From: Dugong dugon
Lineage: Eukaryota > Chordata > Mammalia > Sirenia > Dugongidae
NCBI GenBank assembly: GCA_030035585.1
Contig: CM057471.1
Location: 97,775,819-97,839,818, forward strand
Length of the DNA: 64,000 bases
Reading direction: 5' to 3'
The stretch's first letter is position 1; every line of letters starts with the position of its first letter. Made by a program: the position numbers and the translations under genes. Under the pieces are notes generated by a model that was not told the DNA's origin, made no database searches, and saw nothing but the letters and a program-made list of their open reading frames with translations. This document shows, piece after piece, positions 35,213-48,800 of this stretch.

Positions 35213-35650
35213 TAGTGTGGGAACAACTCAAGTGTCCATCAACAGATGGATAAACAAAATGTGGTATATACCTAACAATGGAATATTATTGAGTCATAAA
35301 AAAATGAAGTTCTGGTACATGCTACACCATGGGTGAATCCTGAAAACATGTTGAGTGAAACAAGCCAGACACAAAAGCACAAATATTATATGATCCCCCT
35401 TGTATCTAAAATAGGCAAATGCATAGAGATCAAAGCTTATTAATGGTTACCAGGGGCTGGGGTAGGGAAAAATGGGGACTTATTGCTTAAGGGACACTGT
35501 GTTTCTGTTAAGGTGATGTAAAAATTTGCAAACGGATAGAGGTGATGGTTGTACAACATGGTGACTGTAATTAATGTCACTGAATTGTACACTTAAAAAT
35601 GGTTAAAATGGCAAATGTTTTATTACATATATTCTATCACAATAAAAATA
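35213..35650 (+). mobile_element. Second L1 3' end (L1M-type)
   Basis: gggaacaactcaagtgtcca, tcaacagatggataaacaaa, aatggaatattattgagtca and gaattgtacacttaaaaatg, ending caataaaaataaa. It directly follows the A-rich end of the previous L1. Confidence 0.8.
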
Positions 35651-37209
35651 AATCCATTAGCACATTATCCCTTTTGCTGCATGGAAACTAGTAAAGGCGA
35701 CTAGAACTACAATGTATCGAGTGATTACTCTTAACTGCATGCTGTGCTGTGTGTCGTTAGCTCATCAAACTTCCCAAAATTCTGAGGCTGTTCTTTAGGA
35801 GGGGAAACGGGCTCAGAGAAATTACCTGAGGCCACAAGGCTACAAAATGACAGCGGCATGATTCCAATCCAGATATGCCTCACCCCCAAACCTACTCCTT
35901 TGCACTCCAGCACCCCACAACCTATCTAAATCAGCATCAGTGTAGCCCATGTCACATCTGCCCTGAGGCTTAAATGAGCCAAGGAGAGTGAAAGAATTTG
36001 GAGACCAGGAAGCCCCTTGCAGCTGTTACATGGTGTAGGAATTACTAGACAGCTCAACATCATAGGCTTTTGTTATTTCCTGATCTTTCAGGTATCAAAA
36101 CATTACAAGCAAGGCTATTTTCTGAGGTATTTCCTGCTGAATGAAACCTAGGAAGTACTGGAGATCTTGAAGTGACATTTGATCTTGTAGGCCATTTTCC
36201 AACTCCAGCCCCTACTTCCTCTTTGAGGACAAATTCATTCTCACTAGTCATGGCAAAAGGGCTAGGAGGTGCTGTCACTTGAAGCACAGCAGGCCCGTCT
36301 ATTGAAATTCTCCATGGTGTACTTGTAACCATCCAGTGGCTAAAGCCATTCAATTTAGCATGCTGATCTTCTAAACAGATCATATGAACAAGCAGATCTG
36401 CCTCTCCAGGTGGCTCCTTCCAGAGGCAGGTGACTGACTCCATGACACACAGGGCACTTTCAGATGACCTTGTGCAGGAACCCGTGGTCTGTGAGCAGAG
36501 CTTGGATGAAGGAATATGACGCAGAATCGATCGAACCTTCCTGGTTATGGCTACAGCTTGCACAATATAGCTCTGATATGGCCCTAGTAGAAACCATTAT
36601 AACCATCACCAAGTGCCCAGTGCTAAGACAGCACCGAAGAAGCATTCTAAATCCTGCCCTTCAGAACTGTTCCCTGTTGTGGAGACAAAACCAAAAAACC
36701 ACCACGTGTAAGTACTGCTATGACATGATTAGCCAAAGCTGTAAAACAGTCCTGTCGAGCCTGTCTGTTCACCTCCTAACCCTACCTCACAGTTTCCCTC
36801 CTCACAGCCTATTTGAGGGTCTGTAATCATTTGCTGCAGTCCTCCCTATTATCCCAGCTACTCCACACCCTACAGTGCATTCAAGTTAGTGAATCCAAAT
36901 GTAATTGTTTTCTGGGGACTCCCTTGTAAGAACCGCCAGTGGCTCCCCAACACCGACAGAACCTATAGACAGAACTGAATCAGGTCTTCTTCCTTCTCCA
37001 TTGACTTTATCTGCTGCTCCTTACCTTTGTCTCCGAGAGTTTCATCTCCCACATACGCTGTCTCGTCTCAAACCTCTGTAGGTTGTCTTCCCTCTCCCCT
37101 AAACCTTACATCTTTTGACACTGCGCTCAGGAGTCATAACCTCTGGTGACTTTTTAGAAGCAGCACCTGCTCTGTGCACACCAGCCTCAGTTCTCACGAT
37201 GTGCACAAC
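35651..37209. other. No gene confirmed; one 167-codon open frame of unknown nature
   Basis: 35745-35915 (ccacaaggctacaaaatgac and neighbours) looks like a reverse MIR remnant. A minus-strand frame at 36563-36060 is open for 167 codons (centre: GEADLLVHMICLEDQHAKLN; later ENEFVLKEEVGAG). I recognise no family. It lacks clear splice sites or a polyadenylation signal and may be chance or an old transposon relic. Confidence 0.35.
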
Positions 37210-37400
37210 TGACAGGCACGGGAAGGAATGTGAACTTGGCCATTTACTGTGTTAACTTCGGCAAAATATTTACCCAGCCTGTGCCTCAGTGTTCTTGCCT
37301 ATGAAAAGATAGTAGTCAGCCCAACCTGATGGGATTGCTGTCAAAGACTGTTAATTAGAACAGTTCCTAGCATTGAAAAAGTACGCAACATAGGCTATTA
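37210..37400 (+). repeat. MIR SINE remnant
   Basis: gtgaacttggccatttactg, then gcctgtgcctcagtgttctt, gcctatgaaaagatagtagt and gttcctagcattgaaa follow MIR order. Confidence 0.65.
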
Positions 37401-37855
37401 AACCCACTAACCACATTGATACTCTCCATCTGTGTGTCTCATCTGCTGCCATCTCAGTCAGATCTTTGAGGTCAGGGACGATGACCTGTGAAGCCCCAGG
37501 GCTGGTGCAGAGTAGGTGCTTACTAATGTGTTTGAAGTGAACTGCAAAGGCCTTCTTGGAGGTGAGCTTTGTAAAGCTGGGCCTGGCGGGTGATGGCGGG
37601 GGGGAGCAGTCCAGACAAAGGACCATGACACAAGAATGAGGAAGAAAGCTGTGCAGGAGGCTGGAGGAAGCAGCCTAGATGGAGTGGATGATCACAAGGA
37701 GGGAAGGAAAGGCTAATGAGAAAGGAGGGAACTATGAGAACTCTGAAGATGATGGCATTTGAAATGGTTCTCTCCAGGGGTTGCATGAAGAAGGGAGCAA
37801 CTAAAAACCTCTGGATGCAACAGAACTGGGTGGAAGATGGGCTAGAAAAATACAG
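37401..37855. other. No feature recognised
   Basis: Anonymous, non-repetitive-looking sequence between an MIR and a SINE pair. No exon seen. Confidence 0.45.
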
Positions 37856-38018
37856 CAATTAACCAAAAGGTTGGCGGTTCGAACCCACCAGTTGCTCCAT
37901 GGGAGAAAGATGTGGCAATCTGTTCCTGTAAAGATTAACAGCCTGGAAATCCTATGGGGCAGTTGTGCTCTGTCCTACAGGGTTGCTGTGAGTCACAATC
38001 AACTCAACGGTAACAGTT
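37856..38018 (+). repeat. AfroSINE, 5'-truncated
   Basis: B-box-like ggcggttcgaacccaccag, the cctatggggcagttgtgctc body and the gggttgctgtgagtcacaat tail. The A-box part is missing. Confidence 0.9.
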
Positions 38019-38031
38019 TTAGATCTGCTAG

Positions 38032-38245
38032 TAGGAGTCTCCGGGTGGTGCAAAAGGTTAAGTGCTCAGCTACTAACTGAAAGGCTGGAAGTTAGAATCC
38101 ACCCAGAGGTGCCTTGGAAGAAAGGCCTGGTGATCTACATATGAAAAATCAGCCACTGAAAACCCTATGGAGCACAGTTCTACTCTGGCACACACAGCAT
38201 TGCCATGAGTCAGAGTTGACTAGATAGCTACCTCAAACCCTTCTC
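38032..38245 (+). repeat. AfroSINE, full-length
   Basis: Head gagtctccgggtggtgcaaa, decayed B-box (gaagttagaatccaccc), body ccctatggagcacagttcta and tail gccatgagtcagagttgact. It ends about 30 bp from the inferred ISCA1 polyadenylation site. Confidence 0.9.
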
Positions 38246-38291
38246 CCTCAACAAGAAAAGGCAATTTTATGATCACAAAGAGACCACATTT

Positions 38292-38297
38292 TTTATT
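38292..38297 (-). promoter_or_regulatory. ISCA1: Poly(A) signal AATAAA of ISCA1
   Basis: The plus strand reads tttatt, in the context gtcaataaaaaatgtggtct on the minus strand. It is the last canonical signal before the AfroSINEs downstream. Confidence 0.6.
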
Positions 38298-38949
38298 GAC
38301 AACGGAATTTCTACATAATATAGTACTGCACAAATTATAAGTGGATCAACAATTATGTTAATGATACAAACTCATGAGCACTGACATAAGCTCTAGGTTT
38401 GATGCGTTCATGCCAGGTACTTTTAGTGAACAATGGCAAACATAAAGGTTAACAGCACTACTTCAGTTCAGGAGAAAATCAGCTTTCAAAAAAAGCATGT
38501 ATGCCAACTCACAGAATATTTCTATGTCAAACCTGGGAAAATCAATAACTAAATGACAAAATGAACACTATTAAAGAAAAGTTGGTGATAAAAATGCTAG
38601 GATAAAATATTTTGCAACTGGATTTAAGATGCAGGAAGTGTAAGCACATCAGGAATTTTCAGAAAAGACCCCATGTTCTGCTTCACAATAACCTATATAT
38701 TCCAAAACACTAACTCTGGGTTGCTAGGTCTTACCTGCTAGTATAAACCACTGCTTCATAGTTCTAAAAAACAAGACAATAATTCACATAAATGAGTTTT
38801 ACAATAAGATTCTTCCAATTCACAATAAAAATAAAATTCACATGAACTATATCAAATTACTAAGAAATTTTATCCAAATGAGGACCAGCAGAGAAGCCAG
38901 GCTACCCACTTAACTTCTCTGACTGCCTGAGAGAGTAGAGCACGGACCA

Positions 38950-39095
38950 CCTACAAGGAAATGGAGATCAGGAGAGAGTCTGGCTCTGCCCCTAACTTGC
39001 AGTGTGAGGGTGGACAAGTCTTAGCTTCCCTGAGGTTTGGCTTCCTCAGCTAGAGAACTGAGGGATGGGCTAGATGGCTTTGAGATCCTTTCAAT
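38950..39095 (+). repeat. MIR remnant within the ISCA1 3' UTR
   Basis: cctaacttgcagtgtgaggg, tggacaagtcttagcttccc, tgaggtttggcttcctcagc and gggatgggctagatggcttt follow the MIR core order. Confidence 0.6.
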
Positions 39096-39677
39096 TAAAA
39101 AAATTGAAGTCAGCTCAAAATCCATCTCTGAGCAGACATTTAGGGTGGAGACAGGAATGGATTAAAAAACAGGTGGATGGAGTAATTTTTACCTTTAGAT
39201 ACTATCATTCAGAACTCTTCTGTGCGACAGTTCTAAGAAACCTTAAGGGTCATTAACTTGGTCAGGGAATGCCTAGGGAGTGGTGCAGTTCAAGCATTCA
39301 GTAAAGAGCTAATGAGCACACATCCAGGAAGGAGACGCTTCCTGAAACCCTACCAGAAAGGCAACTTTGACGAGACTGATTCTAACAGAAAGGATCCAAG
39401 TGAGGTGAGTGCCAGGTAGGATTCTTTTTGTCTTTACAGAACAGAAAAATGATCCAAAGAGAACAATGGCTCCTCGTTCTCTGTTCCCTAAGAAGGATAC
39501 AAGCATCACTTCTTGAATTCAACACATTGGCTTTGTTTTCAAATGCATTACTTTTATTTTCCTCAAAAGGCAGCCATGCATTGTGAATCTAGGATCGTGT
39601 CACATGATTTCCTTAGTAAGCCCAAGGTTCCCATGAGCATCTCTGGAGCTCACAGCCGGAGGAGTCGTCCTGAGGTT

Positions 39678-39826
39678 TCAGATATTAAAGCTTTCTCCAC
39701 AGCCACATGTTCCTTTGATGTTTGGGTTATTGAACACAAACTCGCTGGATAATTTGTCTTCTACATAGTCCATTTCTGTTCCTAAAAGTGTTAGCTGTGC
39801 TTTCTTTTCGATGAACACTCTGACCC
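39678..39826 (-). CDS. ISCA1: ISCA1 coding exon 4
   Basis: It encodes [36 protein letters not shown] and the [11 protein letters not shown] terminus with two cluster-binding cysteines, then TGA. The acceptor reads ttttctccaag on the minus strand; splicing there completes the split Gly codon (G|GG). Confidence 0.95.
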
Positions 39827-42800
39827 CTTGGAGAAAAGAAAACGTGTCAGATAAAGCCTGTGTGCCTTATGGAGCTAACCTGCCAAGTCAAAGCGCACGT
39901 GAACCTGGAGACTGAACAGCTAACTGCTGCTTCAAACAAGTCAGACAGGAAGCTTCCGAGTGTGCTTCATTATTTCCTTTTAGGAATTAAGTGCTCAACT
40001 TCCTGTCTGCCCCATTTCCCATGTGAATCTGTGTTGAGAACAATTACATTAGGGTACAGTTTTACAAAAGTCAATTCCATGCCCAAAGCTAGAATTTTCC
40101 TTTCACTATATTTCACCCATTGTTTCAATCTGCAACATTAAGAAAATGTGCATTTGTCGGTGACAATTTTGCAAAGACAGAAACAACAGAATTTATGAAA
40201 ACCTTGCAAAAGCTTCTCTACACATGGCAAACTGCCAAGCCTAGGGACATGCAAAAGGACTGTGACATAATGAGGCCGTTTTAATAAGACTAGTCTCAGT
40301 ATAGTGGCAACGGTTCTTCTGGCCAGAAAACTGGTCATCATACCACATCTCTGTAAACACAACTGGTTTGACTATAAAAGCAGCCAAGATGAAACAGCTA
40401 AAGAAAGTTTTCTAAGAAGAAAGTCATTACTTAAATATAAACCATCATAATTCTTAAATCCCCACTTCTTTAATTTTAGGATAAAAACCTTAAAATAGCT
40501 TGAGTTGATTTTAAAAGCCATGTCCTAAAAAAATGACTTTATGGATTGGAAACTTCAGTTTACTAAAATGAAAGGATGCCTGGCAACCCATGCCTGACAT
40601 AGAGGCAAGTACCACAAACTAGCTGACATCCGACCTCACCTCCAATGCACAAAACCACCCCTGCCAAGCCCACAAAAGCAAGTTCCCAGAGAGTGTAGCA
40701 TTACTTATTTTGTTTTAAATGGGTTTTATCAAATTATGGAGAGGGAGGTGGTGTGGCGAATACAGTAATTAAAGCTCTGAAATTTTTAATAAGAACTGGA
40801 AATACAGAATTCCTTAAGCGCATGAGTTGACATTACTTTTCTGACATAGATGCAAAACTGCTGCTTCAAAGAAAAATGACTGGCTGGTTCACTTTGAAGT
40901 TTTAGCATCTTAAAGATTTTCTGGGAAAGAAGATAAACAGATGACCTTCTGAAATGGAAACAAGCTTATCCAATAATCCATCAGTCTCTGGAGTTAATCT
41001 GATTGGGTTCAAATTTTTACCAGGTCACTTACTAGCTGTGTGACCTTAGGCAAAAAGTACTTCCTCTCTGTGCCTCAGTGTCTTCATCTGCAAAATGGGG
41101 GTGACACAGTACAACTTCATTCAATTGTGGTGCATAAATCCAACTGCCTGGCACACAGTGAGCACTCTGTCTTTCCTACTATTATTTTTGCCATTTACTT
41201 CATGCTATGCAAAACAAAGTCCCAGAAAAAGTGTGTTAAATACTCACCATCTTGAACAACTTCTTCATCAGAATCTCCTTTTGTCTTTGTATATTCTAAA
41301 GTATAAGAAAGGCCATTGCAACCCCTGGTTCGAACACCAACTTTCACACCTACCTGAAAGAGAATTGCAAATGTGCACTTAATTTTAAAGTATTACAGAT
41401 TAAACAATTTAGATTACATTATTAAAAATATATAATATTATTTTCTCATAAGCTTTTTTAAAAGTACAATAAACGTTAGACTTCTAGTTATAAAATGTTT
41501 CAGTAGGAAATACAAATAGAATGGGGAATAAGCATTTTAAAAAAATTAACTATTGTTCAAACATCATTATCACACTAATGGGGACCCGAAAAGAATACAA
41601 AGACAATTAATATACAAAAAAACAGAGAGAGAGAAAAAAAAAACCCCTATAATTACCACTATCCTAACAAAACAGCATGTCTTCCAGTCCTTGCTATATC
41701 TATATATAAAATCCAAACAGTTTTTATTTACAGCAGAAATAGAATTATTCTCTACTTGGTTTGGGAATTCTTATGACCTGTTGCATTCAGAACAGTCTCT
41801 TCTGTCCTTATACAACGAGGAGAAAGAACTCCCTTTCAGAGTGACTGCTTGGAGAACGCACAGGGGAATGTCACATACTCAGCATGATAAATAGTAAGTT
41901 GTCTAGTCAAAATTTTGGAGCACACTTCTAAGATATTTGTTCAACTTAGTTTTTACCTTTGTAAACAGGAAGACTGAAGCAAGCAGGAAGTCTAATTAGA
42001 AATTGATACAGACATTTAAATTTAACTTGAAATAAGGTTTAGAGGCGGCTCCCAAGTGAAGAGGAGCACGGAGTGACTCAATCAACACACGGAAACACAA
42101 CTTTAGGTGACGGGAGCCAACACTTCATGAGGTGTAATCTACGGCACAAGCAATCCCTTTTCCGAACAAACACACCTCAAAATCTAAGACACTGAATTCT
42201 AACTTCATTGGGTCAATGTGTACTCTAATCATAAGTCTACCCAAATTGAGTTGGAATACTGAAATCCTTTCATAGGAGGGAGGTGCTTGAACTCCCACTA
42301 CATCATACTGGAGGCTGTATAAATGAACTCAGAAACTGCTTAGCAGTCTAATTATTAACATTAATAGTCTAATTCTTACTTGAAGTGATTAATATATACT
42401 CCACAGGCAGCTAACAATGCACTAAAATTTAGGTCATGCTCACACCCCTTACCTAACAACTGCACATCTGGGAGCATGTCCTACATAGTTACACTACAGC
42501 ATGCTCACAGGTCCAGAACAATGTGCCTGGCACACTGCAACCACTAACAAATGACATTCGTGGCAGCACTGAATGGAATCTCAAAGGACCTTTAAAATGG
42601 GAGACTGGTTAAATAAATCAAACCTGCTCAATGGAATATACTATATATGCAGCCACAAGAATGAATGAGCTACCTTTATGTAATGACATGGAAAGATCTT
42701 CAAGATATATTACTAGTGGTAAAAAGCAAAGTGTAATGATAATAAGCACAGCATGTATGCCATGCTCTCAACCAAGCAGGAGAAGAAGAGAGATACACAC

Positions 42801-45800
42801 AAGCATCGGGTATTTTTGGTTGTCACAGCTGGGGGAGGGGGTGCTACTGGTATCTAGAAGCAGCGATGCTGATAAACACCACCTCCAACAAAGAATTACA
42901 GGCTCCAAATGTCACTAGTGCTGAGGCTGAGAAGCCCTGGTATGAGCATGTAAAATGTACAGATTCTCTTTGGAAGGACCCTGCGAGGTTGCCACTTGGA
43001 TGGAAGAAATGACGATCCAAAGTTTCACTGAACACCCTTTTATATTATTTGAAAAAGAAAATCATGAGCATACATTACTTTTTGAAGTAAAATCCCTTAA
43101 TTAATGAAAGCATACAATTTATCACAAGGTAAATTCATTCGGAAAATATGACTTTAGTTTTTTACAAAATACTTGTCTGAATATTATTTTACTTACATGT
43201 TCAGGCTTATCTTTAAGAAGTTGTTTTATTTTGTGGACTGCTGAAGGTGTCTGAAAAAAGAACACGTTATTAAATTTTTGGCTACAAAAATCCCATTCTT
43301 CCAAGCCTTCTATTTCCTAGTCTGGAAGGCTGTTCAAGTCCAGCTTTAGCAAATTTATGCGATGAATTTATTCCATTCTTGCCAGAGTACCTTGCAGACT
43401 TGATACACAAACACAAGAACTCCATTCAACTCAAATCACCTTCTTTATTTTCAAAACATCTGACAGCAACATCCTTAATCTCACTCTCCCAGGGCCAGGT
43501 TCCCCTCTGCCATGATCTCTCTGGTAGTATCTACTTCCATCACAAGGGTAATTTTTTCCAGCCACATCTATTTTGTTCACCTACTATATGCCCAGCAACA
43601 AGTACCCTGCCTGACACACAGAAGGCATGCACACAGTTGATCAATGAATACAGTACCTTCGCATTGGGAAAGCCAACAGTCAGGTTTTTCCTGCTGATTA
43701 TTATCTGGATTACATGTTTAAAGATATCTAGACAATAATAACTAAGCTAGTCAACAAGAGAAATAGGAAAAACGTTTTTCGGGGTTTACCAGCCCTACTT
43801 TCCTGGGAAGAAAGCTGTTAAGACCAGGCTTTGTCTGCATTCCTGGTCCACTTCCTAGCTGTGACCCAACAGCAGTCCCGCTACTCGATTTACTCCAGTC
43901 CCTTATGTGTAAAAGATCAACAATAGTTCCTCCTTAGGATTCTTGGGAGGGTTAAATAAGCTAATTTACAAGAAGCATTCAGAACAGTACCAGGCATAAA
44001 GAGCTCAGTATACACCAGATATTATTACAGTGATGAACAGAGCACAACAGAGATTGTATCCTTTCTTCTTTCTGCTTTTATTAACTCCTTCAGCTGGCAA
44101 TGCTATGCTGATCCTCCAGCTGTCTGTAGTGACATTTTACAGGTCCATGAAATCCCACAGTCTGGAGATTATGAACCATTACTTGGAGGTAGCTGTAGCC
44201 AGAACTCAAGCCTGTGCTGAGGGAGCAGACCCAAGGGATGGCCTAGAGTGTGTGCCGCAGCCCTGCCTGGGGAGGGGGGGACTCCACCAGATGATGTTTA
44301 AACAGAGCCTGGACCCCATTTGCAAGTATCAGGAAACCCAATTTAGGACGTAGAGACCTGCATTTTTTTAAAAACATGAGGTAAAAGAATAAAACAATGC
44401 ACTGTACTTAAAAAAGATGAGCTCTGTTTAGTCAAACATTTAATTATTAATGTATGGTGAGTGTGTATATATTTACTTCTTATTGTGTGTCACTCTGAAA
44501 AAACATTTAAAAAAAAATCACTACCAGATAAGTGTCTCTAAAGGCCTTTTCCCACAATTTTTTCAAAACAAGACACAAGGAAAATATTAGCCCAAAGGAC
44601 TAATGGACCACATGAACCACAGCCTCCATCAGCCTGAGACAGAAGAACCAGATGGTGCCTGGCTACCATCACCAAAAGCTCTGACAGGGATCACAATAGA
44701 AGGTCCAAAACAGAGCCAGAGAAAAATGTAGAACAGAATTTAAATTCACAAAAAAAGACCAGACTTACTGGTCTGACAGAGACTGAAGGAACCCTGGGGA
44801 TTCTGGTCCCCAGACACCCTCCTAACTCAGAACTGAAGCTACTCCTAAAGTCTACCTTTCAGCCAAAGATTAGACAGACCTATAAAACAAACAACAACAC
44901 ATGTGAGGAACGTGCTTCTCAGTTCAATCAAATATACAAGACCAAATGGACAACACCTGCCCAAAAACAAAGACGAGAAGGCAGGAAGGTACAGGAAAAC
45001 TGGATGAATGGACACAGGGTACCCGAGGTGGAAAGAGAAAGGGGGAGAATCCTGACACATTTGGGGGATTGCAACCAATCTCACCAAACAATTTGTGTAT
45101 AAATTTTTCAACGAGAAGTTAATTTGCATTATAAACTTTCACCTGAAGCACAATAAAACAAAAAACCAGGAGTCAAGCAGCCTGACAACACAAGGAAGAA
45201 ATCATGAAGAGCAGCATTATGACTCCATCTTTTTTTGAAATGACAAATATCAACCGCAAATAATTACTGAAATATAAAAAAATTGTTTTAAATGGCTCAT
45301 TTACCCTTCTAAATGATCACAGTAAAGTTTTTACTAAACTTAAGGTCAGCAGTTCGAATCCACCACGCACTCCTTGGAAGCCCTACGGACTAGTTCTCAC
45401 TCTGTCCTATAGGGTCACTATGAGTCGGAATCGACTCAACAGCAACAGGTTTGGTTTTGGTTTGGTTTAGTTATCTTATCATCCATTTGTAAATTTTCCC
45501 AGTCACAATTTCTACGTGAGTGCTGAAGTGATTAATTTAATGGCTGTCAAAAAAGATTTCTGGTAAGTTAAAAATAGGCATAACGAGACTTCTGGCAAAA
45601 CGGCACTCTAGGCAGAAGCACCACGCTGTCCCTCCACAGCAAAGATCCGAAAAACTAAGCCAAACAGAGAAAACAACAAACCTGAAACCCTAAAACATCA
45701 AATGAAAAAATAAAGAACTCAGCCAAGCACCAAATGGAGTGAGAAAACTGACAGAACGGAGAGCGAGGAGAGGTTCATGCAGAGGACCCCTATCAGCTAA

Positions 45801-48800
45801 CGCAGCACGGATCTGCCATCTTGGACTCCTACCAGAGACCAGCAAATAGGGGGTATGAGAAAGCAGCTTCACGGAGCTTCCACAGGACACAGAACAACTG
45901 GCAATTTGCGATATATGCTTTCCCACCCCCCGCTCTTCTTCACTCCCACTCAGGCTCCTCTGCTTCCCGCGGCCACAGTCTCTTGTCCGGGAAGCACCGG
46001 CTGCTTGGATTCCACCTGCCCGCACTGGCTGGCCCTCTGACTGCCATTTGTTGTTGCTTTTTTTCTGCTTCTTATGATTTCTTCCTTACCTCTCGCCACC
46101 TCCACCTCCTTTCACTAAAATACCTGGCTCTGTGCACCATCTTTACTTCTTCCTGAGGGGCTGCGGAGCTCCGTCCAAGTGTGGAACTGCTTCCCGGTCT
46201 GGGCTGCCACGCTGGTGGGATCCTGGGGCTTTTGTTTGTTTGTTTTCAATTGTTTGTTTTCTTTTCCTTTTCTTGAGTTGGGAGCCCATTCTGGCTGGGC
46301 GGTGCTGCGCTTCTTGGAATCTACCCCCTTGGCTTGCGTAGATGGGAAGAGGGATCCCTAAGGGCTTTTCTTTTTTTTTTTTCCTGTTTTTTTGGGGGCT
46401 TTTCTTGTTCTTTTTTTTTTTTTTTAATTTGTTTTCTTTTCCCTCTTTTTCCCTTTTTGTCTTTTTTCATTACTCAGCTTCTCGTCTCTCTGTACCTTTC
46501 TTCTCTTCCAGTTCTCTGAATATCTGGTGCTGAATACCTCTACGCCTTCTAGCCAAGCTGTACTGCAACACCTGAGAACAACTTCCCCAGACCTCACAGC
46601 TGCACCAGTGGGATCCCTAGGAACTTTGCTGTTCTTTTTCCTTTCTGATTTTTATTTATTCATTCATTTTTTTTTCTTTCTCCTTCCTCTTTTTGTTTTT
46701 CTCTATTTCACAGTCTCTCATCTCTCCACTCCAACAGCAAGCTTCTCTAGGACTCTTTTTTGTTGGTATGTTTTTGGCTCCTGTTCTTCTCTCCTCTCTC
46801 CCATATCCATCTTAGCTCCACACATAACAATCTCCCCACTACATCCTGCCTACCTGAACCATGTGCTTAACATGACACCATCAAGCAAAACAGGCACAGT
46901 CTACTGGAACCTGCCCTGCACTGATTACTGACCGGCCATGGTGGCTGTAGTAAGTGCCACAAACAACGTGTCCCAGTAACTTCTCTTCAGCTAGACCTGC
47001 CCTGCTGTACCATATCTGAGCAACTGACCCTGCCAACTGGAGAAGGAGGTGAAAAGTATCGTGCCCAGAGATGAGCAAATAGCAAAGAACACAGTCCGCC
47101 TGCTCAGAGATAGCCAAATTAAAAGAAAAAGGATGAAACAAACAAATCTACAATCAATAAAGGAGAAAAATAACTACTGAATGCCCTGACACAGCAGACA
47201 ATATTACCAAAACATTTACAAAAACAGGACAGGATGGTTCCATTAGACGTCTGAAATAAACCACCAGATGACTTTCCAATGAAAGAAAAGGCACTAGAAC
47301 TACCTGATAGGGAATTCTAATCTCTAATACTCAGAATTCTCCAAAAGTTGAAGAAAAAAGCAGACAAAGATGAGGAAAAAATACACAAATTCATGGAAAA
47401 TACAGACAAAAAACTGGAATAATTCAGGAAAATAATGTAGGAACAAAACACCAAAATAAATTTATAATTAGAAATTATACAAAAACAACAATTAGAAATC
47501 CAAAAGATAAACAACAAGATTTCAGAAATGGATGGTGTCACAGAAAGGCTGAGGAGCAGATTTAAAACGGTGGAAGACAGGATCAGTGGAATTGAAGATA
47601 AACACTTGGATACAACTCTGTTTGAGGAAAACTCTGAAAAAAGAACAAAGAAAAATGAAGAGACCCTGAGAGTTATGTGGGATACAATCAAAAGCAAAAA
47701 TTTGCAAGTGATCAGAGTTCCAAAACGGGGAGAAAACAGAAAACACAGAGAGGATCATTGAAGAACTGCTGACAGAAAACTTCCCCAATATCATGAAAGA
47801 TGAAAAGCTGGCCATCCAAGAAGCTCAACAAACCCCATATAGGATAGATCCCAACAGAAAATCACCAAGGCATAGCATAATCACACTCGCCAAAACCAAA
47901 GACAAACAATCCTGAGAGTAGCTCGTGGAAAACAAGAGTCACATACAGAGGAGAAACAATAAGACTAAGCTCAGATTATTGGGCAGAAACCATGCAAGCA
48001 AGAAGGCAATGGGATGACATATATAAAACCCTGAAAGAAAAAAATTGCTAGCCAAGAATAATATATCCCGCAAAACTCACGTTCACATATGTTGGTGAAA
48101 TTAGGGCATTTCCAGATACACAGAAATTAAGGCAGTATGTAAAAACTAAACCAAACTTACAAGACTTATTAAAGGGAGTTCTTTGATCTAAGAACCAACA
48201 ACTTCAGCTCACAGGCAGAGTCTAGGATGCAGGATCGTACCAGCCAGATACCAACCTAGGAAATGAACTCTCAAGGACTATCCAAAACGTAAAGAAATAC
48301 AACAGGGAATCAGAGCAGTTCATCAGTAAATGACAACAATATCAGAACAATAAAAGAGGGAATGAACGGTGTAGGTATAGAACCTTCTAATGGAGAGGAA
48401 GGCAAGGTGATACCAAGTAACAATAGACTGCTTCAAACTTAGAAAGATAAGGAGAACTTTCACGGTAACCAAAAAGAAAGTTAATAAACATACTCATAAA
48501 AATAAAGAGAAAAAACAAAGTCTCAGCAAAAACAAAACCTACAAAAACAAAAGAAATGAGAAAAAAAATCCACAAACAAAAGTAACTCAGCACAGGAGAG
48601 TAAGACAAACAAAGAAAACATCAGCAGCACATAAAAAAGCACTACAAAATGACAGCAACAAACTCACATCTACCAGTAATTACACTGAATGAAATGGACT
48701 CAATGCACCCATAAAGAGATGGAGAGTGACAGAATGGATAAGAAAACAGGATCCATCAATACACTATCTACAAGAGACACACCTTAGAAACAAAAATGTG

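Larger units (their letters stand above)
38275..39677 (-). other. ISCA1: ISCA1 3' UTR
   Basis: The minus-strand sequence after the TGA at 39680-39678 runs about 1.4 kb to a canonical AATAAA. It is A+T-rich, contains no AfroSINE, and includes an MIR-like stretch at 38950-39095. The end is inferred from the signal; alternative sites cannot be excluded. Confidence 0.65.
41354..43196 (-). other. ISCA1: ISCA1 intron 2
   Basis: About 1.84 kb, GT...AG. It contains an old L1 3' end and a MER5-like element (listed separately). The remainder is A+T-rich and anonymous. Confidence 0.85.

Noticed and set aside
46360..46700. Hydrophobic Phe-rich frames that look like membrane proteins
   Set aside because: They translate poly(T) and (TTTC)n runs of the L1 5' UTR.
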